DNA of 64,000 bases from Desulfovibrio sp. JY. Lineage in GTDB: Bacteria; Desulfobacterota; Desulfovibrionia; Desulfovibrionales; Desulfovibrionaceae. Made by a program: the position numbers and the translations under genes. A model generated the notes under the pieces. The model worked only from the letters and a program-made list of their open reading frames with translations. It made no database searches and was not told the DNA's origin. The stretch spans positions 496,001 through 560,000 of the forward strand of contig CP082962.1 in the NCBI GenBank assembly GCA_021730285.1, given 5' to 3'. Below are positions 52,432 to 60,289 of this stretch, piece by piece (positions within the stretch are counted from its first letter, which is position 1; every line of letters starts with the position of its first letter).

Positions 52432-52716
52432 CGCCCCACGATCCCTGGAATCATTCCACGGCTTGTGGCGCCCCGGTCCAGCATCTCTGGAACGTATGAA
52501 TACCGACGGCCCTGGCCGGCCCCGGTTTTGCGCTAAATTCCGGCCTGTTGCCTGGGCCGCCGTTCATTTTGAGCGACAGGGTGACACAGGCATGGCGAAT
52601 GCATCGCCCGAAAAGACCATCGCATCACGCCGAGTCGCCAAACGGCAAAGAGATGGGCGCGCCCGAGTCAGCCACCACGCGCACCTATCCCGGACACAGT
52701 TCCCGCCGAAAGATAG

Positions 52717-52760
52717 AAGGCCGTTTCCTTACCCCGAGGGAAACGGCCTTCGCCTTTTTA
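52717..52760 (+). terminator. Rho-independent terminator
   Basis: AAGGCCGTTTCC and GGAAACGGCCTT form a 12-pair stem followed by T-rich CGCCTTTTTATT. It lies about 290 bases after the acetyltransferase gene. The interval has no supported gene and might encode a short RNA ended here. Confidence 0.85.
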
Positions 52761-52788
52761 TTGAGGAGTAAAAGAAAGAGAAGACTGT

Positions 52789-52947
52789 GCGAGAGGGGAA
52801 ACCCTTTAAAAAGGGTTCTCCCCTCTCGCGCTCTCCCCTTCCTAAATTTTATAACCATGCTGCCATGTTACAATAACATGGCAGCATTATTAAAAGTCTT
52901 TGGAAGGGGGTCCGGGGGAAACTTTTCTCCAGAAAAGTTTCCCCCGG
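52789..52947. repeat. Composite of three hairpins, inverted partner at 55269-55429
   Basis: Three palindromes in a row: GCGAGAGGGG...CCCCTCTCGC (52789-52829), GCTGCCATGTTA...TAACATGGCAGC (52857-52887), and CCGGGGGAAACTTTTC...GTTTCCCCCGG (52912-52947). The outer two and the links between them recur in opposite orientation at 55269-55429. The last hairpin also sits right after the mqnE stop and may end that transcript. Confidence 0.85.
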
Positions 52948-52955
52948 CTCTTCCC

Positions 52956-54059
52956 TCAACCGATCGGTTGGAAATCGGGCGTGCGTTCGACCGGAACCAT
53001 GCCGGCGGAGGTGATGGCGTGGCGCAACTGGGCCAGGGTCATGCCCTTGGGGCTGTCCGCGCCGGCGGCATGGCCGATGCGTTCCTCCACGATGGTGCCG
53101 TCGAAATCGTCGGCCCCGGCCCAAAGCGCCATCTGGGCCGCCTTGATGCCGAGCATGGCCCAATAGGCCTTAAGGTGCGGAATATTGTCCAGGAAAAGCC
53201 GGGACAGGGCGATAAGCCGCAGCACGGTCGTGCCGTCCGGGCCCTTGGCCCCGAGTTTGTTGTTGGCCGGCTGGTAGGCCAGGGGAATAAAGCAAGCGAA
53301 GCCGCCGGTCAGGTCCTGCAGGTCGCGCAGGGCCGACAGATGGGCCACCCGGTCGGACCAGTTCTCGATGTGGCCGAAAAGCATGGTGGCATTGGTGGGC
53401 AGGCCCATGCCATGGGCCGTGGCGTGCACCTGCAACCAGCGTTCGCCGGAAATCTTCTCCGGGCACAGCTTCTCGCGAAGCGCCGGGGAAAAAACCTCCG
53501 CCCCGCCGCCGGGCAGCATCATGAGCCCCGCATCCTTGAGCGCGGAAAGGATCTCGAATTCCGAAACGCCCATGGTGTCGGCCAGGTGGGATACTTCCAC
53601 GGCGGTGAAGGCCTTGATGCCCGCGTCCGGCCGAGCCCGGGAAATAGCCCGCAGCATATCCACGTAATAGGAAAGCGGCAGGTCGGGGTTGAGTCCGCCG
53701 ACCACGTGGATTTCCCGGATGGGCGCGTCCCCCCGGGCATTAAGCTCGGCCACGATGTCGTCCACGGAAAGCGTGCGCGCCCCGGCCGCGCCCTTGACCT
53801 TGGAAAAGGCGCAGAAGCGGCAGGCGTTGATGCACACGTTGGTGAAATTGATGTGCACGTTGTGGACGTAATAGGCGTTCTTGCCGTGACGGGCGAGGCG
53901 GGCTTCCATGGCGGCGGCGCACAGATCGTGCAGCGGCGCGGCCAGGGCCAGGACCAGCGCGTCGTCGGGGGTCAGGCGCTGGCCGGACCGGGCCTTTTCC
54001 AGGATCACGGCGGGGTCGCCGGCGACCTTTGCGGGGATAAGCGGTGTCATTGCATTCAT
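52956..54059 (-). CDS. mqnE: Aminofutalosine synthase (radical SAM)
   Basis: 367 residues from the ATG at 54059; MTP at 54050 is an alternative. The radical SAM cluster is CINACRFC (Cys 76, 80, 83). Other family blocks are HVVGGLNPDLPL, GGGAEVF, and NATMLFGHIE. MqnE joins 3-((1-carboxyvinyl)oxy)benzoate to an adenosyl radical to give aminofutalosine, for menaquinone synthesis by the futalosine pathway used by Desulfovibrio and relatives. CofH-type enzymes are close but usually differ in the substrate pocket. No other mqn gene is adjacent. Confidence 0.85.
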   Translation of the reverse strand: MNAMTPLIPAKVAGDPAVILEKARSGQRLTPDDALVLALAAPLHDLCAAAMEARLARHGKNAYYVHNVHINFTNVCINACRFCAFSKVKGAAGARTLSVDDIVAELNARGDAPIREIHVVGGLNPDLPLSYYVDMLRAISRARPDAGIKAFTAVEVSHLADTMGVSEFEILSALKDAGLMMLPGGGAEVFSPALREKLCPEKISGERWLQVHATAHGMGLPTNATMLFGHIENWSDRVAHLSALRDLQDLTGGFACFIPLAYQPANNKLGAKGPDGTTVLRLIALSRLFLDNIPHLKAYWAMLGIKAAQMALWAGADDFDGTIVEERIGHAAGADSPKGMTLAQLRHAITSAGMVPVERTPDFQPIG

Positions 54060-54149
54060 GGCTGTGGCGCGGTAGAAATTATGGGTTCGCACCCCCTGTA
54101 CCCCTTTTCCCCGCCGCCCGCCAGGGCGGAAAATCCTCGGAGGCCGGCC

Positions 54150-54689
54150 ATGCCGCAAGCGAGAATCTGCGTCCTTGTCACCCTCCTGCTGGCGCTCGGG
54201 ATATGCCCGGCGGGCGCGGCGGACGACGCGGCCCAGTCGCTGACCAGATTTTTCAAGGGCACCACCCGCTCCCTGCCCTCCCCGGACATCGACTTCCAGA
54301 TCACCGCCGGCTACGCCGTGCTGCGCACCGGCAAACCCGACAGTTCCGGCCGCTACGCCATGACCTCCATCAACGTGGCCCGCATCGCCCCGGACATCTA
54401 CCGTCTGGACCTGGAGCTGGAAAAGCCGCTGCCCCGCGACGTGCCCACCTTCGAGCAGCCCTATTTCTTTACCGAAAAACGGACCTATTATTTCTGGTAC
54501 CAAAACGGGGAGCGCATCATTTTCAAGCTCGGCAACAAGAAGGTCACCCTGCCCCTGGGCCGCAAGGAGGTGTTGCGGGTGAACATCCATTCCACGGACA
54601 CCTACACCCTCGACCGGGAAACCATGCTCAAAAACCTGAGCTTCGACGACGGCACGGCCACCATCCACCTGCAACTCAAATTCAAGTAA
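54150..54689 (+). CDS. Exported hypothetical protein
   Basis: 179 residues; ATG at 54150 with GGAGG six bases upstream. A clear signal peptide (ARICVLVTLLLALGICPAGAA) precedes a strand-rich domain with PYFFTEKRTYYFWYQNGERI and ATIHLQLKFK. No named family recognised; likely periplasmic. It lies 12 bases before the methyltransferase-like gene and divergent from mqnE. Confidence 0.75.
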   Translation: MPQARICVLVTLLLALGICPAGAADDAAQSLTRFFKGTTRSLPSPDIDFQITAGYAVLRTGKPDSSGRYAMTSINVARIAPDIYRLDLELEKPLPRDVPTFEQPYFFTEKRTYYFWYQNGERIIFKLGNKKVTLPLGRKEVLRVNIHSTDTYTLDRETMLKNLSFDDGTATIHLQLKFK

Positions 54690-54700
54690 AAGGGAAACCC

Positions 54701-55258
54701 ATGGACCAGTCCGTGACGCCCGAGTTGACGGCCCTTTTGACCACCCTGCGCGACGCCGGCGGCATCCGGGTCCTGGTCGAAACCGGCGCCGGCCGGGGCG
54801 ACCTTTCCTTTGCCGCCGGGGACATCTTCGATACCGTCATCACCTTCGAATCCGACAAAGCCCTCTACGACGCCGCCCATGAACGCTTAAGCGGCCGCAA
54901 GGGACTGCTGCCCTTAACCGGCGACACCCGGGAGCTTTTGCCCCAGCTCATGCCCCGCCTCGCCGCTCCGGCCGCCTTCTGGCTGGGCTCCCACCTGGCC
55001 ATGCGCCAGGGCGGCGACGCCCCGCTTCTGGCCGAAATCACGGCCATAACCACCGTGCCCATGGACCATGTCATCTGCATCGCCGGGGCCGACATCCTCA
55101 TGTCCGACCGGCATCGCCCGGCCGGCTGGCCCACGCCGGCGGAAATCCTGTCCCTCCTCGGCCAGGGAGCGGCCCGCAAGGTGGAACTCCGCGACACCAC
55201 CCTCATCGCCGTCCCCGACGCCAACACCAAACTCTGGGGCGCATTGTTTTCCGAGTAG
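54701..55258 (+). CDS. SAM-dependent methyltransferase-like protein
   Basis: 185 residues; ATG at 54701 after AGGG. VLVETGAGRGDLSF fits motif I of Rossmann methyltransferases, followed by TVITFESDKALYDAAHERL and FWLGSHL. Family members are small and often of unknown target. Probably an operon with the exported protein. Confidence 0.65.
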   Translation: MDQSVTPELTALLTTLRDAGGIRVLVETGAGRGDLSFAAGDIFDTVITFESDKALYDAAHERLSGRKGLLPLTGDTRELLPQLMPRLAAPAAFWLGSHLAMRQGGDAPLLAEITAITTVPMDHVICIAGADILMSDRHRPAGWPTPAEILSLLGQGAARKVELRDTTLIAVPDANTKLWGALFSE

Positions 55259-55268
55259 TGAGGAAGAG

Positions 55269-55429
55269 CCGGGGGAAACTTTTCTGTAGAAAAGTTTCCC
55301 CCGGGCCCCCTTCCAAAGACTTTCAATAAAATAATCTTGGTTCGGTACACGCCGCACCTTTTAAAAACTTTAGGAAAGGGAGAGCTCGAGAGGGGCTACT
55401 GCCCTTTTTAAAGGGTTTCCCCTCTCGCA
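55269..55429. repeat. Composite hairpin repeat, inverted partner of 52789-52947
   Basis: Reads as the reverse of the other copy: CCGGGGGAAACTTTTC...GTTTCCCCCGG (55269-55304), CCCCCTTCCAAAGACTTT, TTTAGGAAAGGGAGAG, and then the GAGAGGGG...CCCCTCTCGC hairpin. The middle hairpin of the other copy is replaced by unrelated bases. The repeats bracket mqnE, the exported protein and the methyltransferase-like gene. Confidence 0.85.
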
Positions 55430-55519
55430 TGATCTTTTCCTCTCTTCCCTCTTCGCCCCCATTGCGCCGTGGCCGGACAGGGCGTACACGGGCCGCATAT
55501 TTCGTTACCGGAGGATCGC

Positions 55520-55738
55520 ATGAAGTTCGTCTTGGCCTTGATCTGCGCCCTATGCCTGACGCTGACCGGCGCGCTTTTCGCCTTTGGCCGCGTCACGCCC
55601 GGCGAATCCTACGCCGCCTATGCCGACGCCGTCCAAAACGCCACTTCCTGCGAACTGACCTCGTGCGGCTGCCTGGGCATGAAATGCTCCTGCTTCGAAT
55701 GCGGCAGCGGCTGCGGTTGCGGCGGCAGCAGCAAATAA
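55520..55738 (+). CDS. Small Cys-rich exported peptide
   Basis: 72 residues; ATG at 55520 with GGAGG. An N-terminal hydrophobic signal (VLALICALCLTLTGALFAFG) is followed by a short linker and a C-terminus with eight Cys in about 25 residues (CELTSCGCLGMKCSCFECGS then CGCGG). The Cys-rich tail could bind metal or be a modification target. It lies 24 bases ahead of an Lgt-family gene. Confidence 0.7.
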   Translation: MKFVLALICALCLTLTGALFAFGRVTPGESYAAYADAVQNATSCELTSCGCLGMKCSCFECGSGCGCGGSSK

Positions 55739-55762
55739 CCCGTCACACTTTTCCTTACCGTC

Positions 55763-56596
55763 ATGGGTGGACTGCTGGCCTTCGTGCTGTCCCGGGCCAC
55801 GGGGATTGACGCCTTCGCCATTCTCCAGGCCGGGTACCTGTTTCTGTCCCTGGCCGGAATGGCCGTGGTGTTTTTCTGCACCCGGCGGGAGCTTTCGACC
55901 GATCCGGCGCGCGGGCGCTATCTGCTTGTCTTCCTCGCCAGTCTTCCGCTGGGGCTGGCCGGGGCGCGGCTGATCCCCATCATCCAGGACGCCTTTTTGG
56001 CCGACCGGCTCACTTTCGGCATCATCGCCCGGGGCGGGCTCGTGTTCTACGGCGGCGCGCTAGCGGTGCTTCTGGCCATGCGCCTGGGCTGCCGGCTGTG
56101 GCGGCTGTCCCCGTGGCCGCTCGTCGACGCCGTTTGCCGCTACGCGCCCCTGGGCCACGCCTTTGGCCGACTGGGCTGTTTTTTCGGCGGCTGCTGCTTT
56201 GGCGCGGTGACAACCGGGCCGCTGGGGGTGCGCTTCCCGGCCGGCTCGCCGGCCTTCCTCCAGCACAAGGCCGCGGGGCTGCTGCCGCCCGGGGCGGTCG
56301 CCTCGTTGCCGGTGCACCCGTCCCAGCTCTACGAAGCCGTGGGCAACCTGATCCTGTTCGCCGGGCTGCTCGCCGTGTCCAGACGCCCGGGCGGCCTGCC
56401 CCCGGGCCGGGCCGCCACGCTCTACCTGCTCGGCTACGCGGTCCTGCGCTTCTGCCTGGAGTTCTGGCGCGGCGACGACATCCGCGGCATCTATTACGGC
56501 CTGAGTATGTCCCAATACGTGGCGCTGGCCGTGGCAGCCGGCGCGGCGCTGGTGCTGTTGCTGGCCAGGTTTCGAACGCAACACCCCCGTTCATAA
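55763..56596 (+). CDS. Lgt-family (prolipoprotein diacylglyceryl transferase-like) membrane protein
   Basis: 277 residues, about seven membrane spans. Family blocks include APLGHAFGRLGCFFGGCCFG and VHPSQLYEAVGNLILF. Lgt moves diacylglycerol to the Cys of lipoprotein signal peptides. This protein lacks the classical RxGNFxNxE motif, so it is likely a paralogue with another substrate rather than the housekeeping enzyme. Its immediate upstream partner is the Cys-rich peptide. Confidence 0.75.
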   Translation: MGGLLAFVLSRATGIDAFAILQAGYLFLSLAGMAVVFFCTRRELSTDPARGRYLLVFLASLPLGLAGARLIPIIQDAFLADRLTFGIIARGGLVFYGGALAVLLAMRLGCRLWRLSPWPLVDAVCRYAPLGHAFGRLGCFFGGCCFGAVTTGPLGVRFPAGSPAFLQHKAAGLLPPGAVASLPVHPSQLYEAVGNLILFAGLLAVSRRPGGLPPGRAATLYLLGYAVLRFCLEFWRGDDIRGIYYGLSMSQYVALAVAAGAALVLLLARFRTQHPRS

Positions 56597-57111
56597 AACG
56601 TATTCCCTTCGTCGGCGCGACATTTCAATATGAAAGAACGTCACGATTGAAACGCCTCTATGCAAGGCCGCGCTTTTGTTGTATCCAGGCCGCCGTGCGC
56701 CAAGGCCATGCTGCGCACAAGCATGCAAAAAGAGGCCGAAAGCCACATTCGGAACGCGCCTGCCGCCTGGACGGGCGGGAGGCGTACACGCAACGATTTT
56801 CGGCCGAGGGTTTGCGTCGGCAAGGGCCGGAAACGGCCAGGCGACATCCGTGCCCCTGCCCCCCACCGTTTCGGGCGCATTGCAGCATTCCGCCGCCCAG
56901 GCCGAACAAACCGGCGGCATCACCGTATTGTATTTAGTGTAGCGAGGCATGGGGCAGGATTGGGGCGGCGCGAAATGATTGTCCAAACAAAGGACTACGC
57001 CAGCATGACGGCGCACGGTTTCAATGACTTTGTCTCTTATTTTTCAAATTCAGTTGCAATCATGCGTTGCCTCACTTATATGTATTGAAAGCCATCTAGC
57101 AGGAGCGAGAA
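56597..57111. other. Gene-free stretch before the MucR-type gene
   Basis: About 515 bases. Several overlapping open frames exist on both strands, but none has both a ribosome site and a plausible product. The MucR promoter should lie at the AT-rich right end (57020-57100). Confidence 0.45.
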
Positions 57112-57519
57112 ATGGAAGACTATTTGAAAGCTGCCTTGGAGATCGTCAAAGCCCAGGCCTCCGTTCGGACCATGACTGATGACGAAATCACCTCCATGTT
57201 GAAGAATGTTGCCGCCGGCATTCAGGCCGCCGCCGAAGCCGACGCCGCCCCGGCCGAACCCGCCACGCCGGCCATTGATCCGGCCAAGGCCGTCAAGGAA
57301 AGCAGTGTGATTTGCCTGGAATGCGGCAAGTCCTTCAAGGTGCTCACCAAGAAACACCTTGCCGCCCACGGGCTTACTCCGGAAGAATACCGGGCGAAAT
57401 ACGGCTACAAGAAGGGCGCTCCCCTGGCGGCCAAGTCCCTGCAACGGGAACGCCGCAAGAAGATGAAGGACATGCGCCTTTGGGAGCGTCGTCGCAAGCC
57501 CGCCGCCGTCACCGAATAG
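57112..57519 (+). CDS. MucR/Ros-family zinc-finger transcriptional regulator
   Basis: 135 residues. The zinc finger reads CLECGKSFKVLTKKHLAAHG, followed by LTPEEYRAKYGYKKGAPLA, the MucR signature. The N-terminal half, with an Ala/Pro-rich linker, resembles family oligomerisation regions. It is a nucleoid-type regulator binding AT-rich sites. Single gene, target unknown. Confidence 0.9.
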   Translation: MEDYLKAALEIVKAQASVRTMTDDEITSMLKNVAAGIQAAAEADAAPAEPATPAIDPAKAVKESSVICLECGKSFKVLTKKHLAAHGLTPEEYRAKYGYKKGAPLAAKSLQRERRKKMKDMRLWERRRKPAAVTE

Positions 57520-57561
57520 TCGGCCCGCTGGCGTTGCGCCAATCCGCTTCGCGGTAGCTTT

Positions 57562-57593
57562 TTCCGGCCGGTCCGTCCCCGGGCCGGCCGGAA
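57562..57593. other. Strong hairpin between convergent genes
   Basis: TTCCGGCCGG ... CCGGCCGGAA, ten-pair stem, at the convergence of the MucR-type gene and the minus-strand response-regulator operon. It lacks a following T-run on either strand, so its use as a terminator is uncertain. Confidence 0.45.
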
Positions 57594-57705
57594 GCTGCGC
57601 GGATGCGCCAAAGGCGGCCTCGGACCATGCGCCCGAGGTCTGCGGCCGACACGTTCGAATACCGTGTTCTCCTAAAAACTGCAGTATCTTCCCAGGGACG
57701 CGCCG

Positions 57706-58860
57706 TTATTCGTCCGCAGGGATGATGACCTTGACCGGGTCGGTGACGCTCTCGTAGCGGGCCAGCTTGGAAATGTGGGCCAGGGCCACGCTCGACAGTG
57801 CGTAGCCCTTGGGCAGAACCTTGAGCTGTTGCCCACCCCGCGTCACGAACATGTCCTCGGCCAGAATCATGTTGTCGCGCAGGCTCTTGACCGGCATCGG
57901 CACGATGACGAGGTTGCTCTCCTCTCCCAACACCTCGCCGAACGCCGCCACCACATCCGGGTCGTAGACCCCTGTCGCCTGCTTGATGGCCTTGTAGGCC
58001 TCGGCCTTGGCCTGGCCGGCGGTCAGAAGCCGGTCGAATTCGAGCAGCACCCGCAGGATGCGCGCCCCCATCGGAATGTCCTTGCCCCGCACGGCATCGC
58101 CCGGAAAGCCGCCGCCGTCGAAATTCTTCTCCTGATAGGCGATGGCCTTGGCCACGCCGCCCATGCGCGGGATGTTGGCCACGAGCTTGGCCGCCACCTC
58201 GGCGTGCTGCTGGTAGTTCGCCGCATCCTCGGGCGACAGCGCCCGCCCACGCTCCACCCGCGAAATGAGCGAATCGGGCAGGGTGATGTAGCCCATCAGA
58301 CACAGCATGGCCGCCGCCTCGGTCTGCCAGGGGCTCGGGTCGCCGCACAGCTTGGACAGCGGCCGCACGTACGGCGCGATGCGCGACACCCGGCCGTAGA
58401 CCTCGGGGCGCAACAGCGACAGCACTTCCGAAAGCATCTTGAGGCTGCCGCGAAGCGTGCCCTCCAAAAGCTCCCGCTCGGCCATGACCAGCCGGTACTG
58501 CTCCACGGCGGAGGTCAGCGCCCCGATCAGGTAACCGGTCTCGCACGGCTTGGTCAGAAAGCGGAAGATGTTGCCCTCGTTGACCGCCGCGATGGCGGCC
58601 TCGAGATCGGCGAAACCGGTCAACATCACCCGCACCGAGTCCGGGCGCATCTCGCGCACCTTGGACAGCACCGCGATGCCGTCCATGCCCGGCATGCGCA
58701 GGTCGGAAACCACCACCGCATACGCAGGGCTGGCCTTGACCTTGGCCAACCCCGCCTCGGGCCCGACAGCCGTATCCACCTCGAAGGCGCTATGCAGGTT
58801 GCGGCGAAACCCGGCCAGAATCCGCTCGTCGTCGTCGATGAAAAGCACCCGCTTATTCAC
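57706..58860 (-). CDS. Response regulator with degenerate HD-GYP domain (RpfG-like)
   Basis: 384 residues from a GTG at 58860 with GGAGG five bases upstream; the start overlaps the previous gene by eight bases. The receiver has VLFIDDDERI and phospho-acceptor Asp in VVVSDLRMPG. The output domain aligns with HD-GYP but keeps only parts: YQEKNFDGGGFPGD replaces the usual HHE.xDG.GYP, and the HD pair (LMGYITLPD) is altered. Active HD-GYP proteins hydrolyse cyclic-di-GMP; this one is likely a non-catalytic relative used for binding. Confidence 0.8.
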   Translation of the reverse strand: MNKRVLFIDDDERILAGFRRNLHSAFEVDTAVGPEAGLAKVKASPAYAVVVSDLRMPGMDGIAVLSKVREMRPDSVRVMLTGFADLEAAIAAVNEGNIFRFLTKPCETGYLIGALTSAVEQYRLVMAERELLEGTLRGSLKMLSEVLSLLRPEVYGRVSRIAPYVRPLSKLCGDPSPWQTEAAAMLCLMGYITLPDSLISRVERGRALSPEDAANYQQHAEVAAKLVANIPRMGGVAKAIAYQEKNFDGGGFPGDAVRGKDIPMGARILRVLLEFDRLLTAGQAKAEAYKAIKQATGVYDPDVVAAFGEVLGEESNLVIVPMPVKSLRDNMILAEDMFVTRGGQQLKVLPKGYALSSVALAHISKLARYESVTDPVKVIIPADE

Positions 58861-60067
58861 CGTCCCCTCCTTGCAACACATCCCGGCAGGCCTCGCGCCA
58901 GGCCTCCGCGCGTCCGCCATACCCCATGGCGTCGAGGGCGACCGTATCCAGGGGATGGGGCGCGTAGGAACCGTGTATGACCACCAGCTCGTGGTCCAGG
59001 GCGTTGGCGGCATGGACCAGCGGGATGGCCAGCGGCGGCCCGTCCCCGAAGGTTCCCGGCCGGTGATGCCCGGCCACGCCGAAGACCACCGCCTCCTCGA
59101 ATCCCCACAGCCCGAGCAGGTATGCCCCCACCGCGGCATGGGAGACGGCCAGAATCCCCTCCTCGGCCTCGAGGGGCGTGACGTTTCGCGTCTGCATGTC
59201 CGTCAGCACCTCGCGATACTCGGTCTCGAACAGCTCGGCCAGCATCAGCTTGCCCACGTCGTGGACCATCCCGGCCATGAAACAGGCCTCCTTCTCCACC
59301 TTGTCCGCGTCCTCGAGGGTGGCCAAAACCTTGGCCATCCGGGCCACGCGCAGGCTGTGGTCCCAAAGCCGCCCCAGACCGAAGCCCGGATAGCGGTCGG
59401 CGTCGAAGCGGGAAAAAAGCCCGTGGGCCAGCACCAGGGCCCGGATCGTTTCGAGCCCGAGCAGGGTCACCGCCTGCCGGGTGGAGGACACCCGCTGGGG
59501 CATGCCGAAAAACGAGGAATTGACGAGCCGCAGCAGCCCGGTGGCCATGCCGACGTCGCGGGCGAGGATGTCGCCTATGGTGTTGACCGAGGCGTTGGGC
59601 GAACGCAGCTCCTCGGTCAGTTCGGCGAAAATCGACGGCAGCACCGGCAGGGTCTCCACGCGGGCGACGGCGTCGCGCACCCGCTCGTCGGTGAAGATAT
59701 CGGCCAGCCGCAACACCCGATTGATGGCGGTGGTCAGTTCTCGTGGCGAACAGGGCTTGCTCAGGAACTGATGGGCCGGCTTGACCGAGCGGAAGATGAA
59801 GTCGCGGTCGGAATGCCCGGACAGGATCAGCCGCACCGTGCCCGGCCAGCGCTGCCGCACCGCTTCCAGAAATTCCGGCCCGTCCATGCCCGGCATGCGC
59901 ACGTCGGAAACCACCACATCCACCGGGGTCGTTTCCAGAAACGCCAGCGCCTGGGCGCCGCCCTCGGCGAAATGCATGTCCCAGACGTCACGCTTGTCCC
60001 ACAGCATCCGCCGCAGCCCGCCAAGCAGCTGCGGTTCGTCGTCAACGAAAAGAATGCTTCGACGCAT
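58853..60067 (-). CDS. Response regulator with HDOD domain
   Basis: 404 residues; ATG at 60067 with GGAGG upstream. The receiver has SILFVDDEPQLL and VVVSDVRMPG, with LSKPCSP holding the conserved Lys. The output is HDOD (LPVLPSIFAEL, then ARDVGMATGLLRLVNSSFFG) extending to an HD-like segment ACFMAGMVHDVGKLML. HDOD response regulators act in two-component pathways, often with c-di-GMP. It is the first gene of a two-gene operon. Confidence 0.85.
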   Translation of the reverse strand: MRRSILFVDDEPQLLGGLRRMLWDKRDVWDMHFAEGGAQALAFLETTPVDVVVSDVRMPGMDGPEFLEAVRQRWPGTVRLILSGHSDRDFIFRSVKPAHQFLSKPCSPRELTTAINRVLRLADIFTDERVRDAVARVETLPVLPSIFAELTEELRSPNASVNTIGDILARDVGMATGLLRLVNSSFFGMPQRVSSTRQAVTLLGLETIRALVLAHGLFSRFDADRYPGFGLGRLWDHSLRVARMAKVLATLEDADKVEKEACFMAGMVHDVGKLMLAELFETEYREVLTDMQTRNVTPLEAEEGILAVSHAAVGAYLLGLWGFEEAVVFGVAGHHRPGTFGDGPPLAIPLVHAANALDHELVVIHGSYAPHPLDTVALDAMGYGGRAEAWREACRDVLQGGDGE

Positions 60068-60289
60068 GAGTCGGCCTCCCGAAATAGCCGTCCCGCGGGC
60101 CAAACGCCCCGGAAGGCGGGCACGGGGCGCTTTTCCATCGTAGCCGATCGTGGGAAAAAGAAAAAGGATATTGGCGCGCCGCCACGGTATATCATCCCCG
60201 GCCAACGCCGCGCCTTGCCAGCCGGCCCGCCCGGCTGTAGGCAGAGACTCTATCTCCCGCCCCTCGGGGCGGTATCACAAGGACCAGCC

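Noticed and set aside
52548-54149. Upstream extension of the exported-protein frame through the mqnE region
   Set aside because: It is antisense to the well-supported mqnE gene; the real start has a signal peptide and GGAGG at 54150.
58550-60289. Upstream extension of the flavoprotein frame over the response regulators
   Set aside because: Antisense to two clear genes; the dinucleotide-binding motif starts right after the GTG at 60290.
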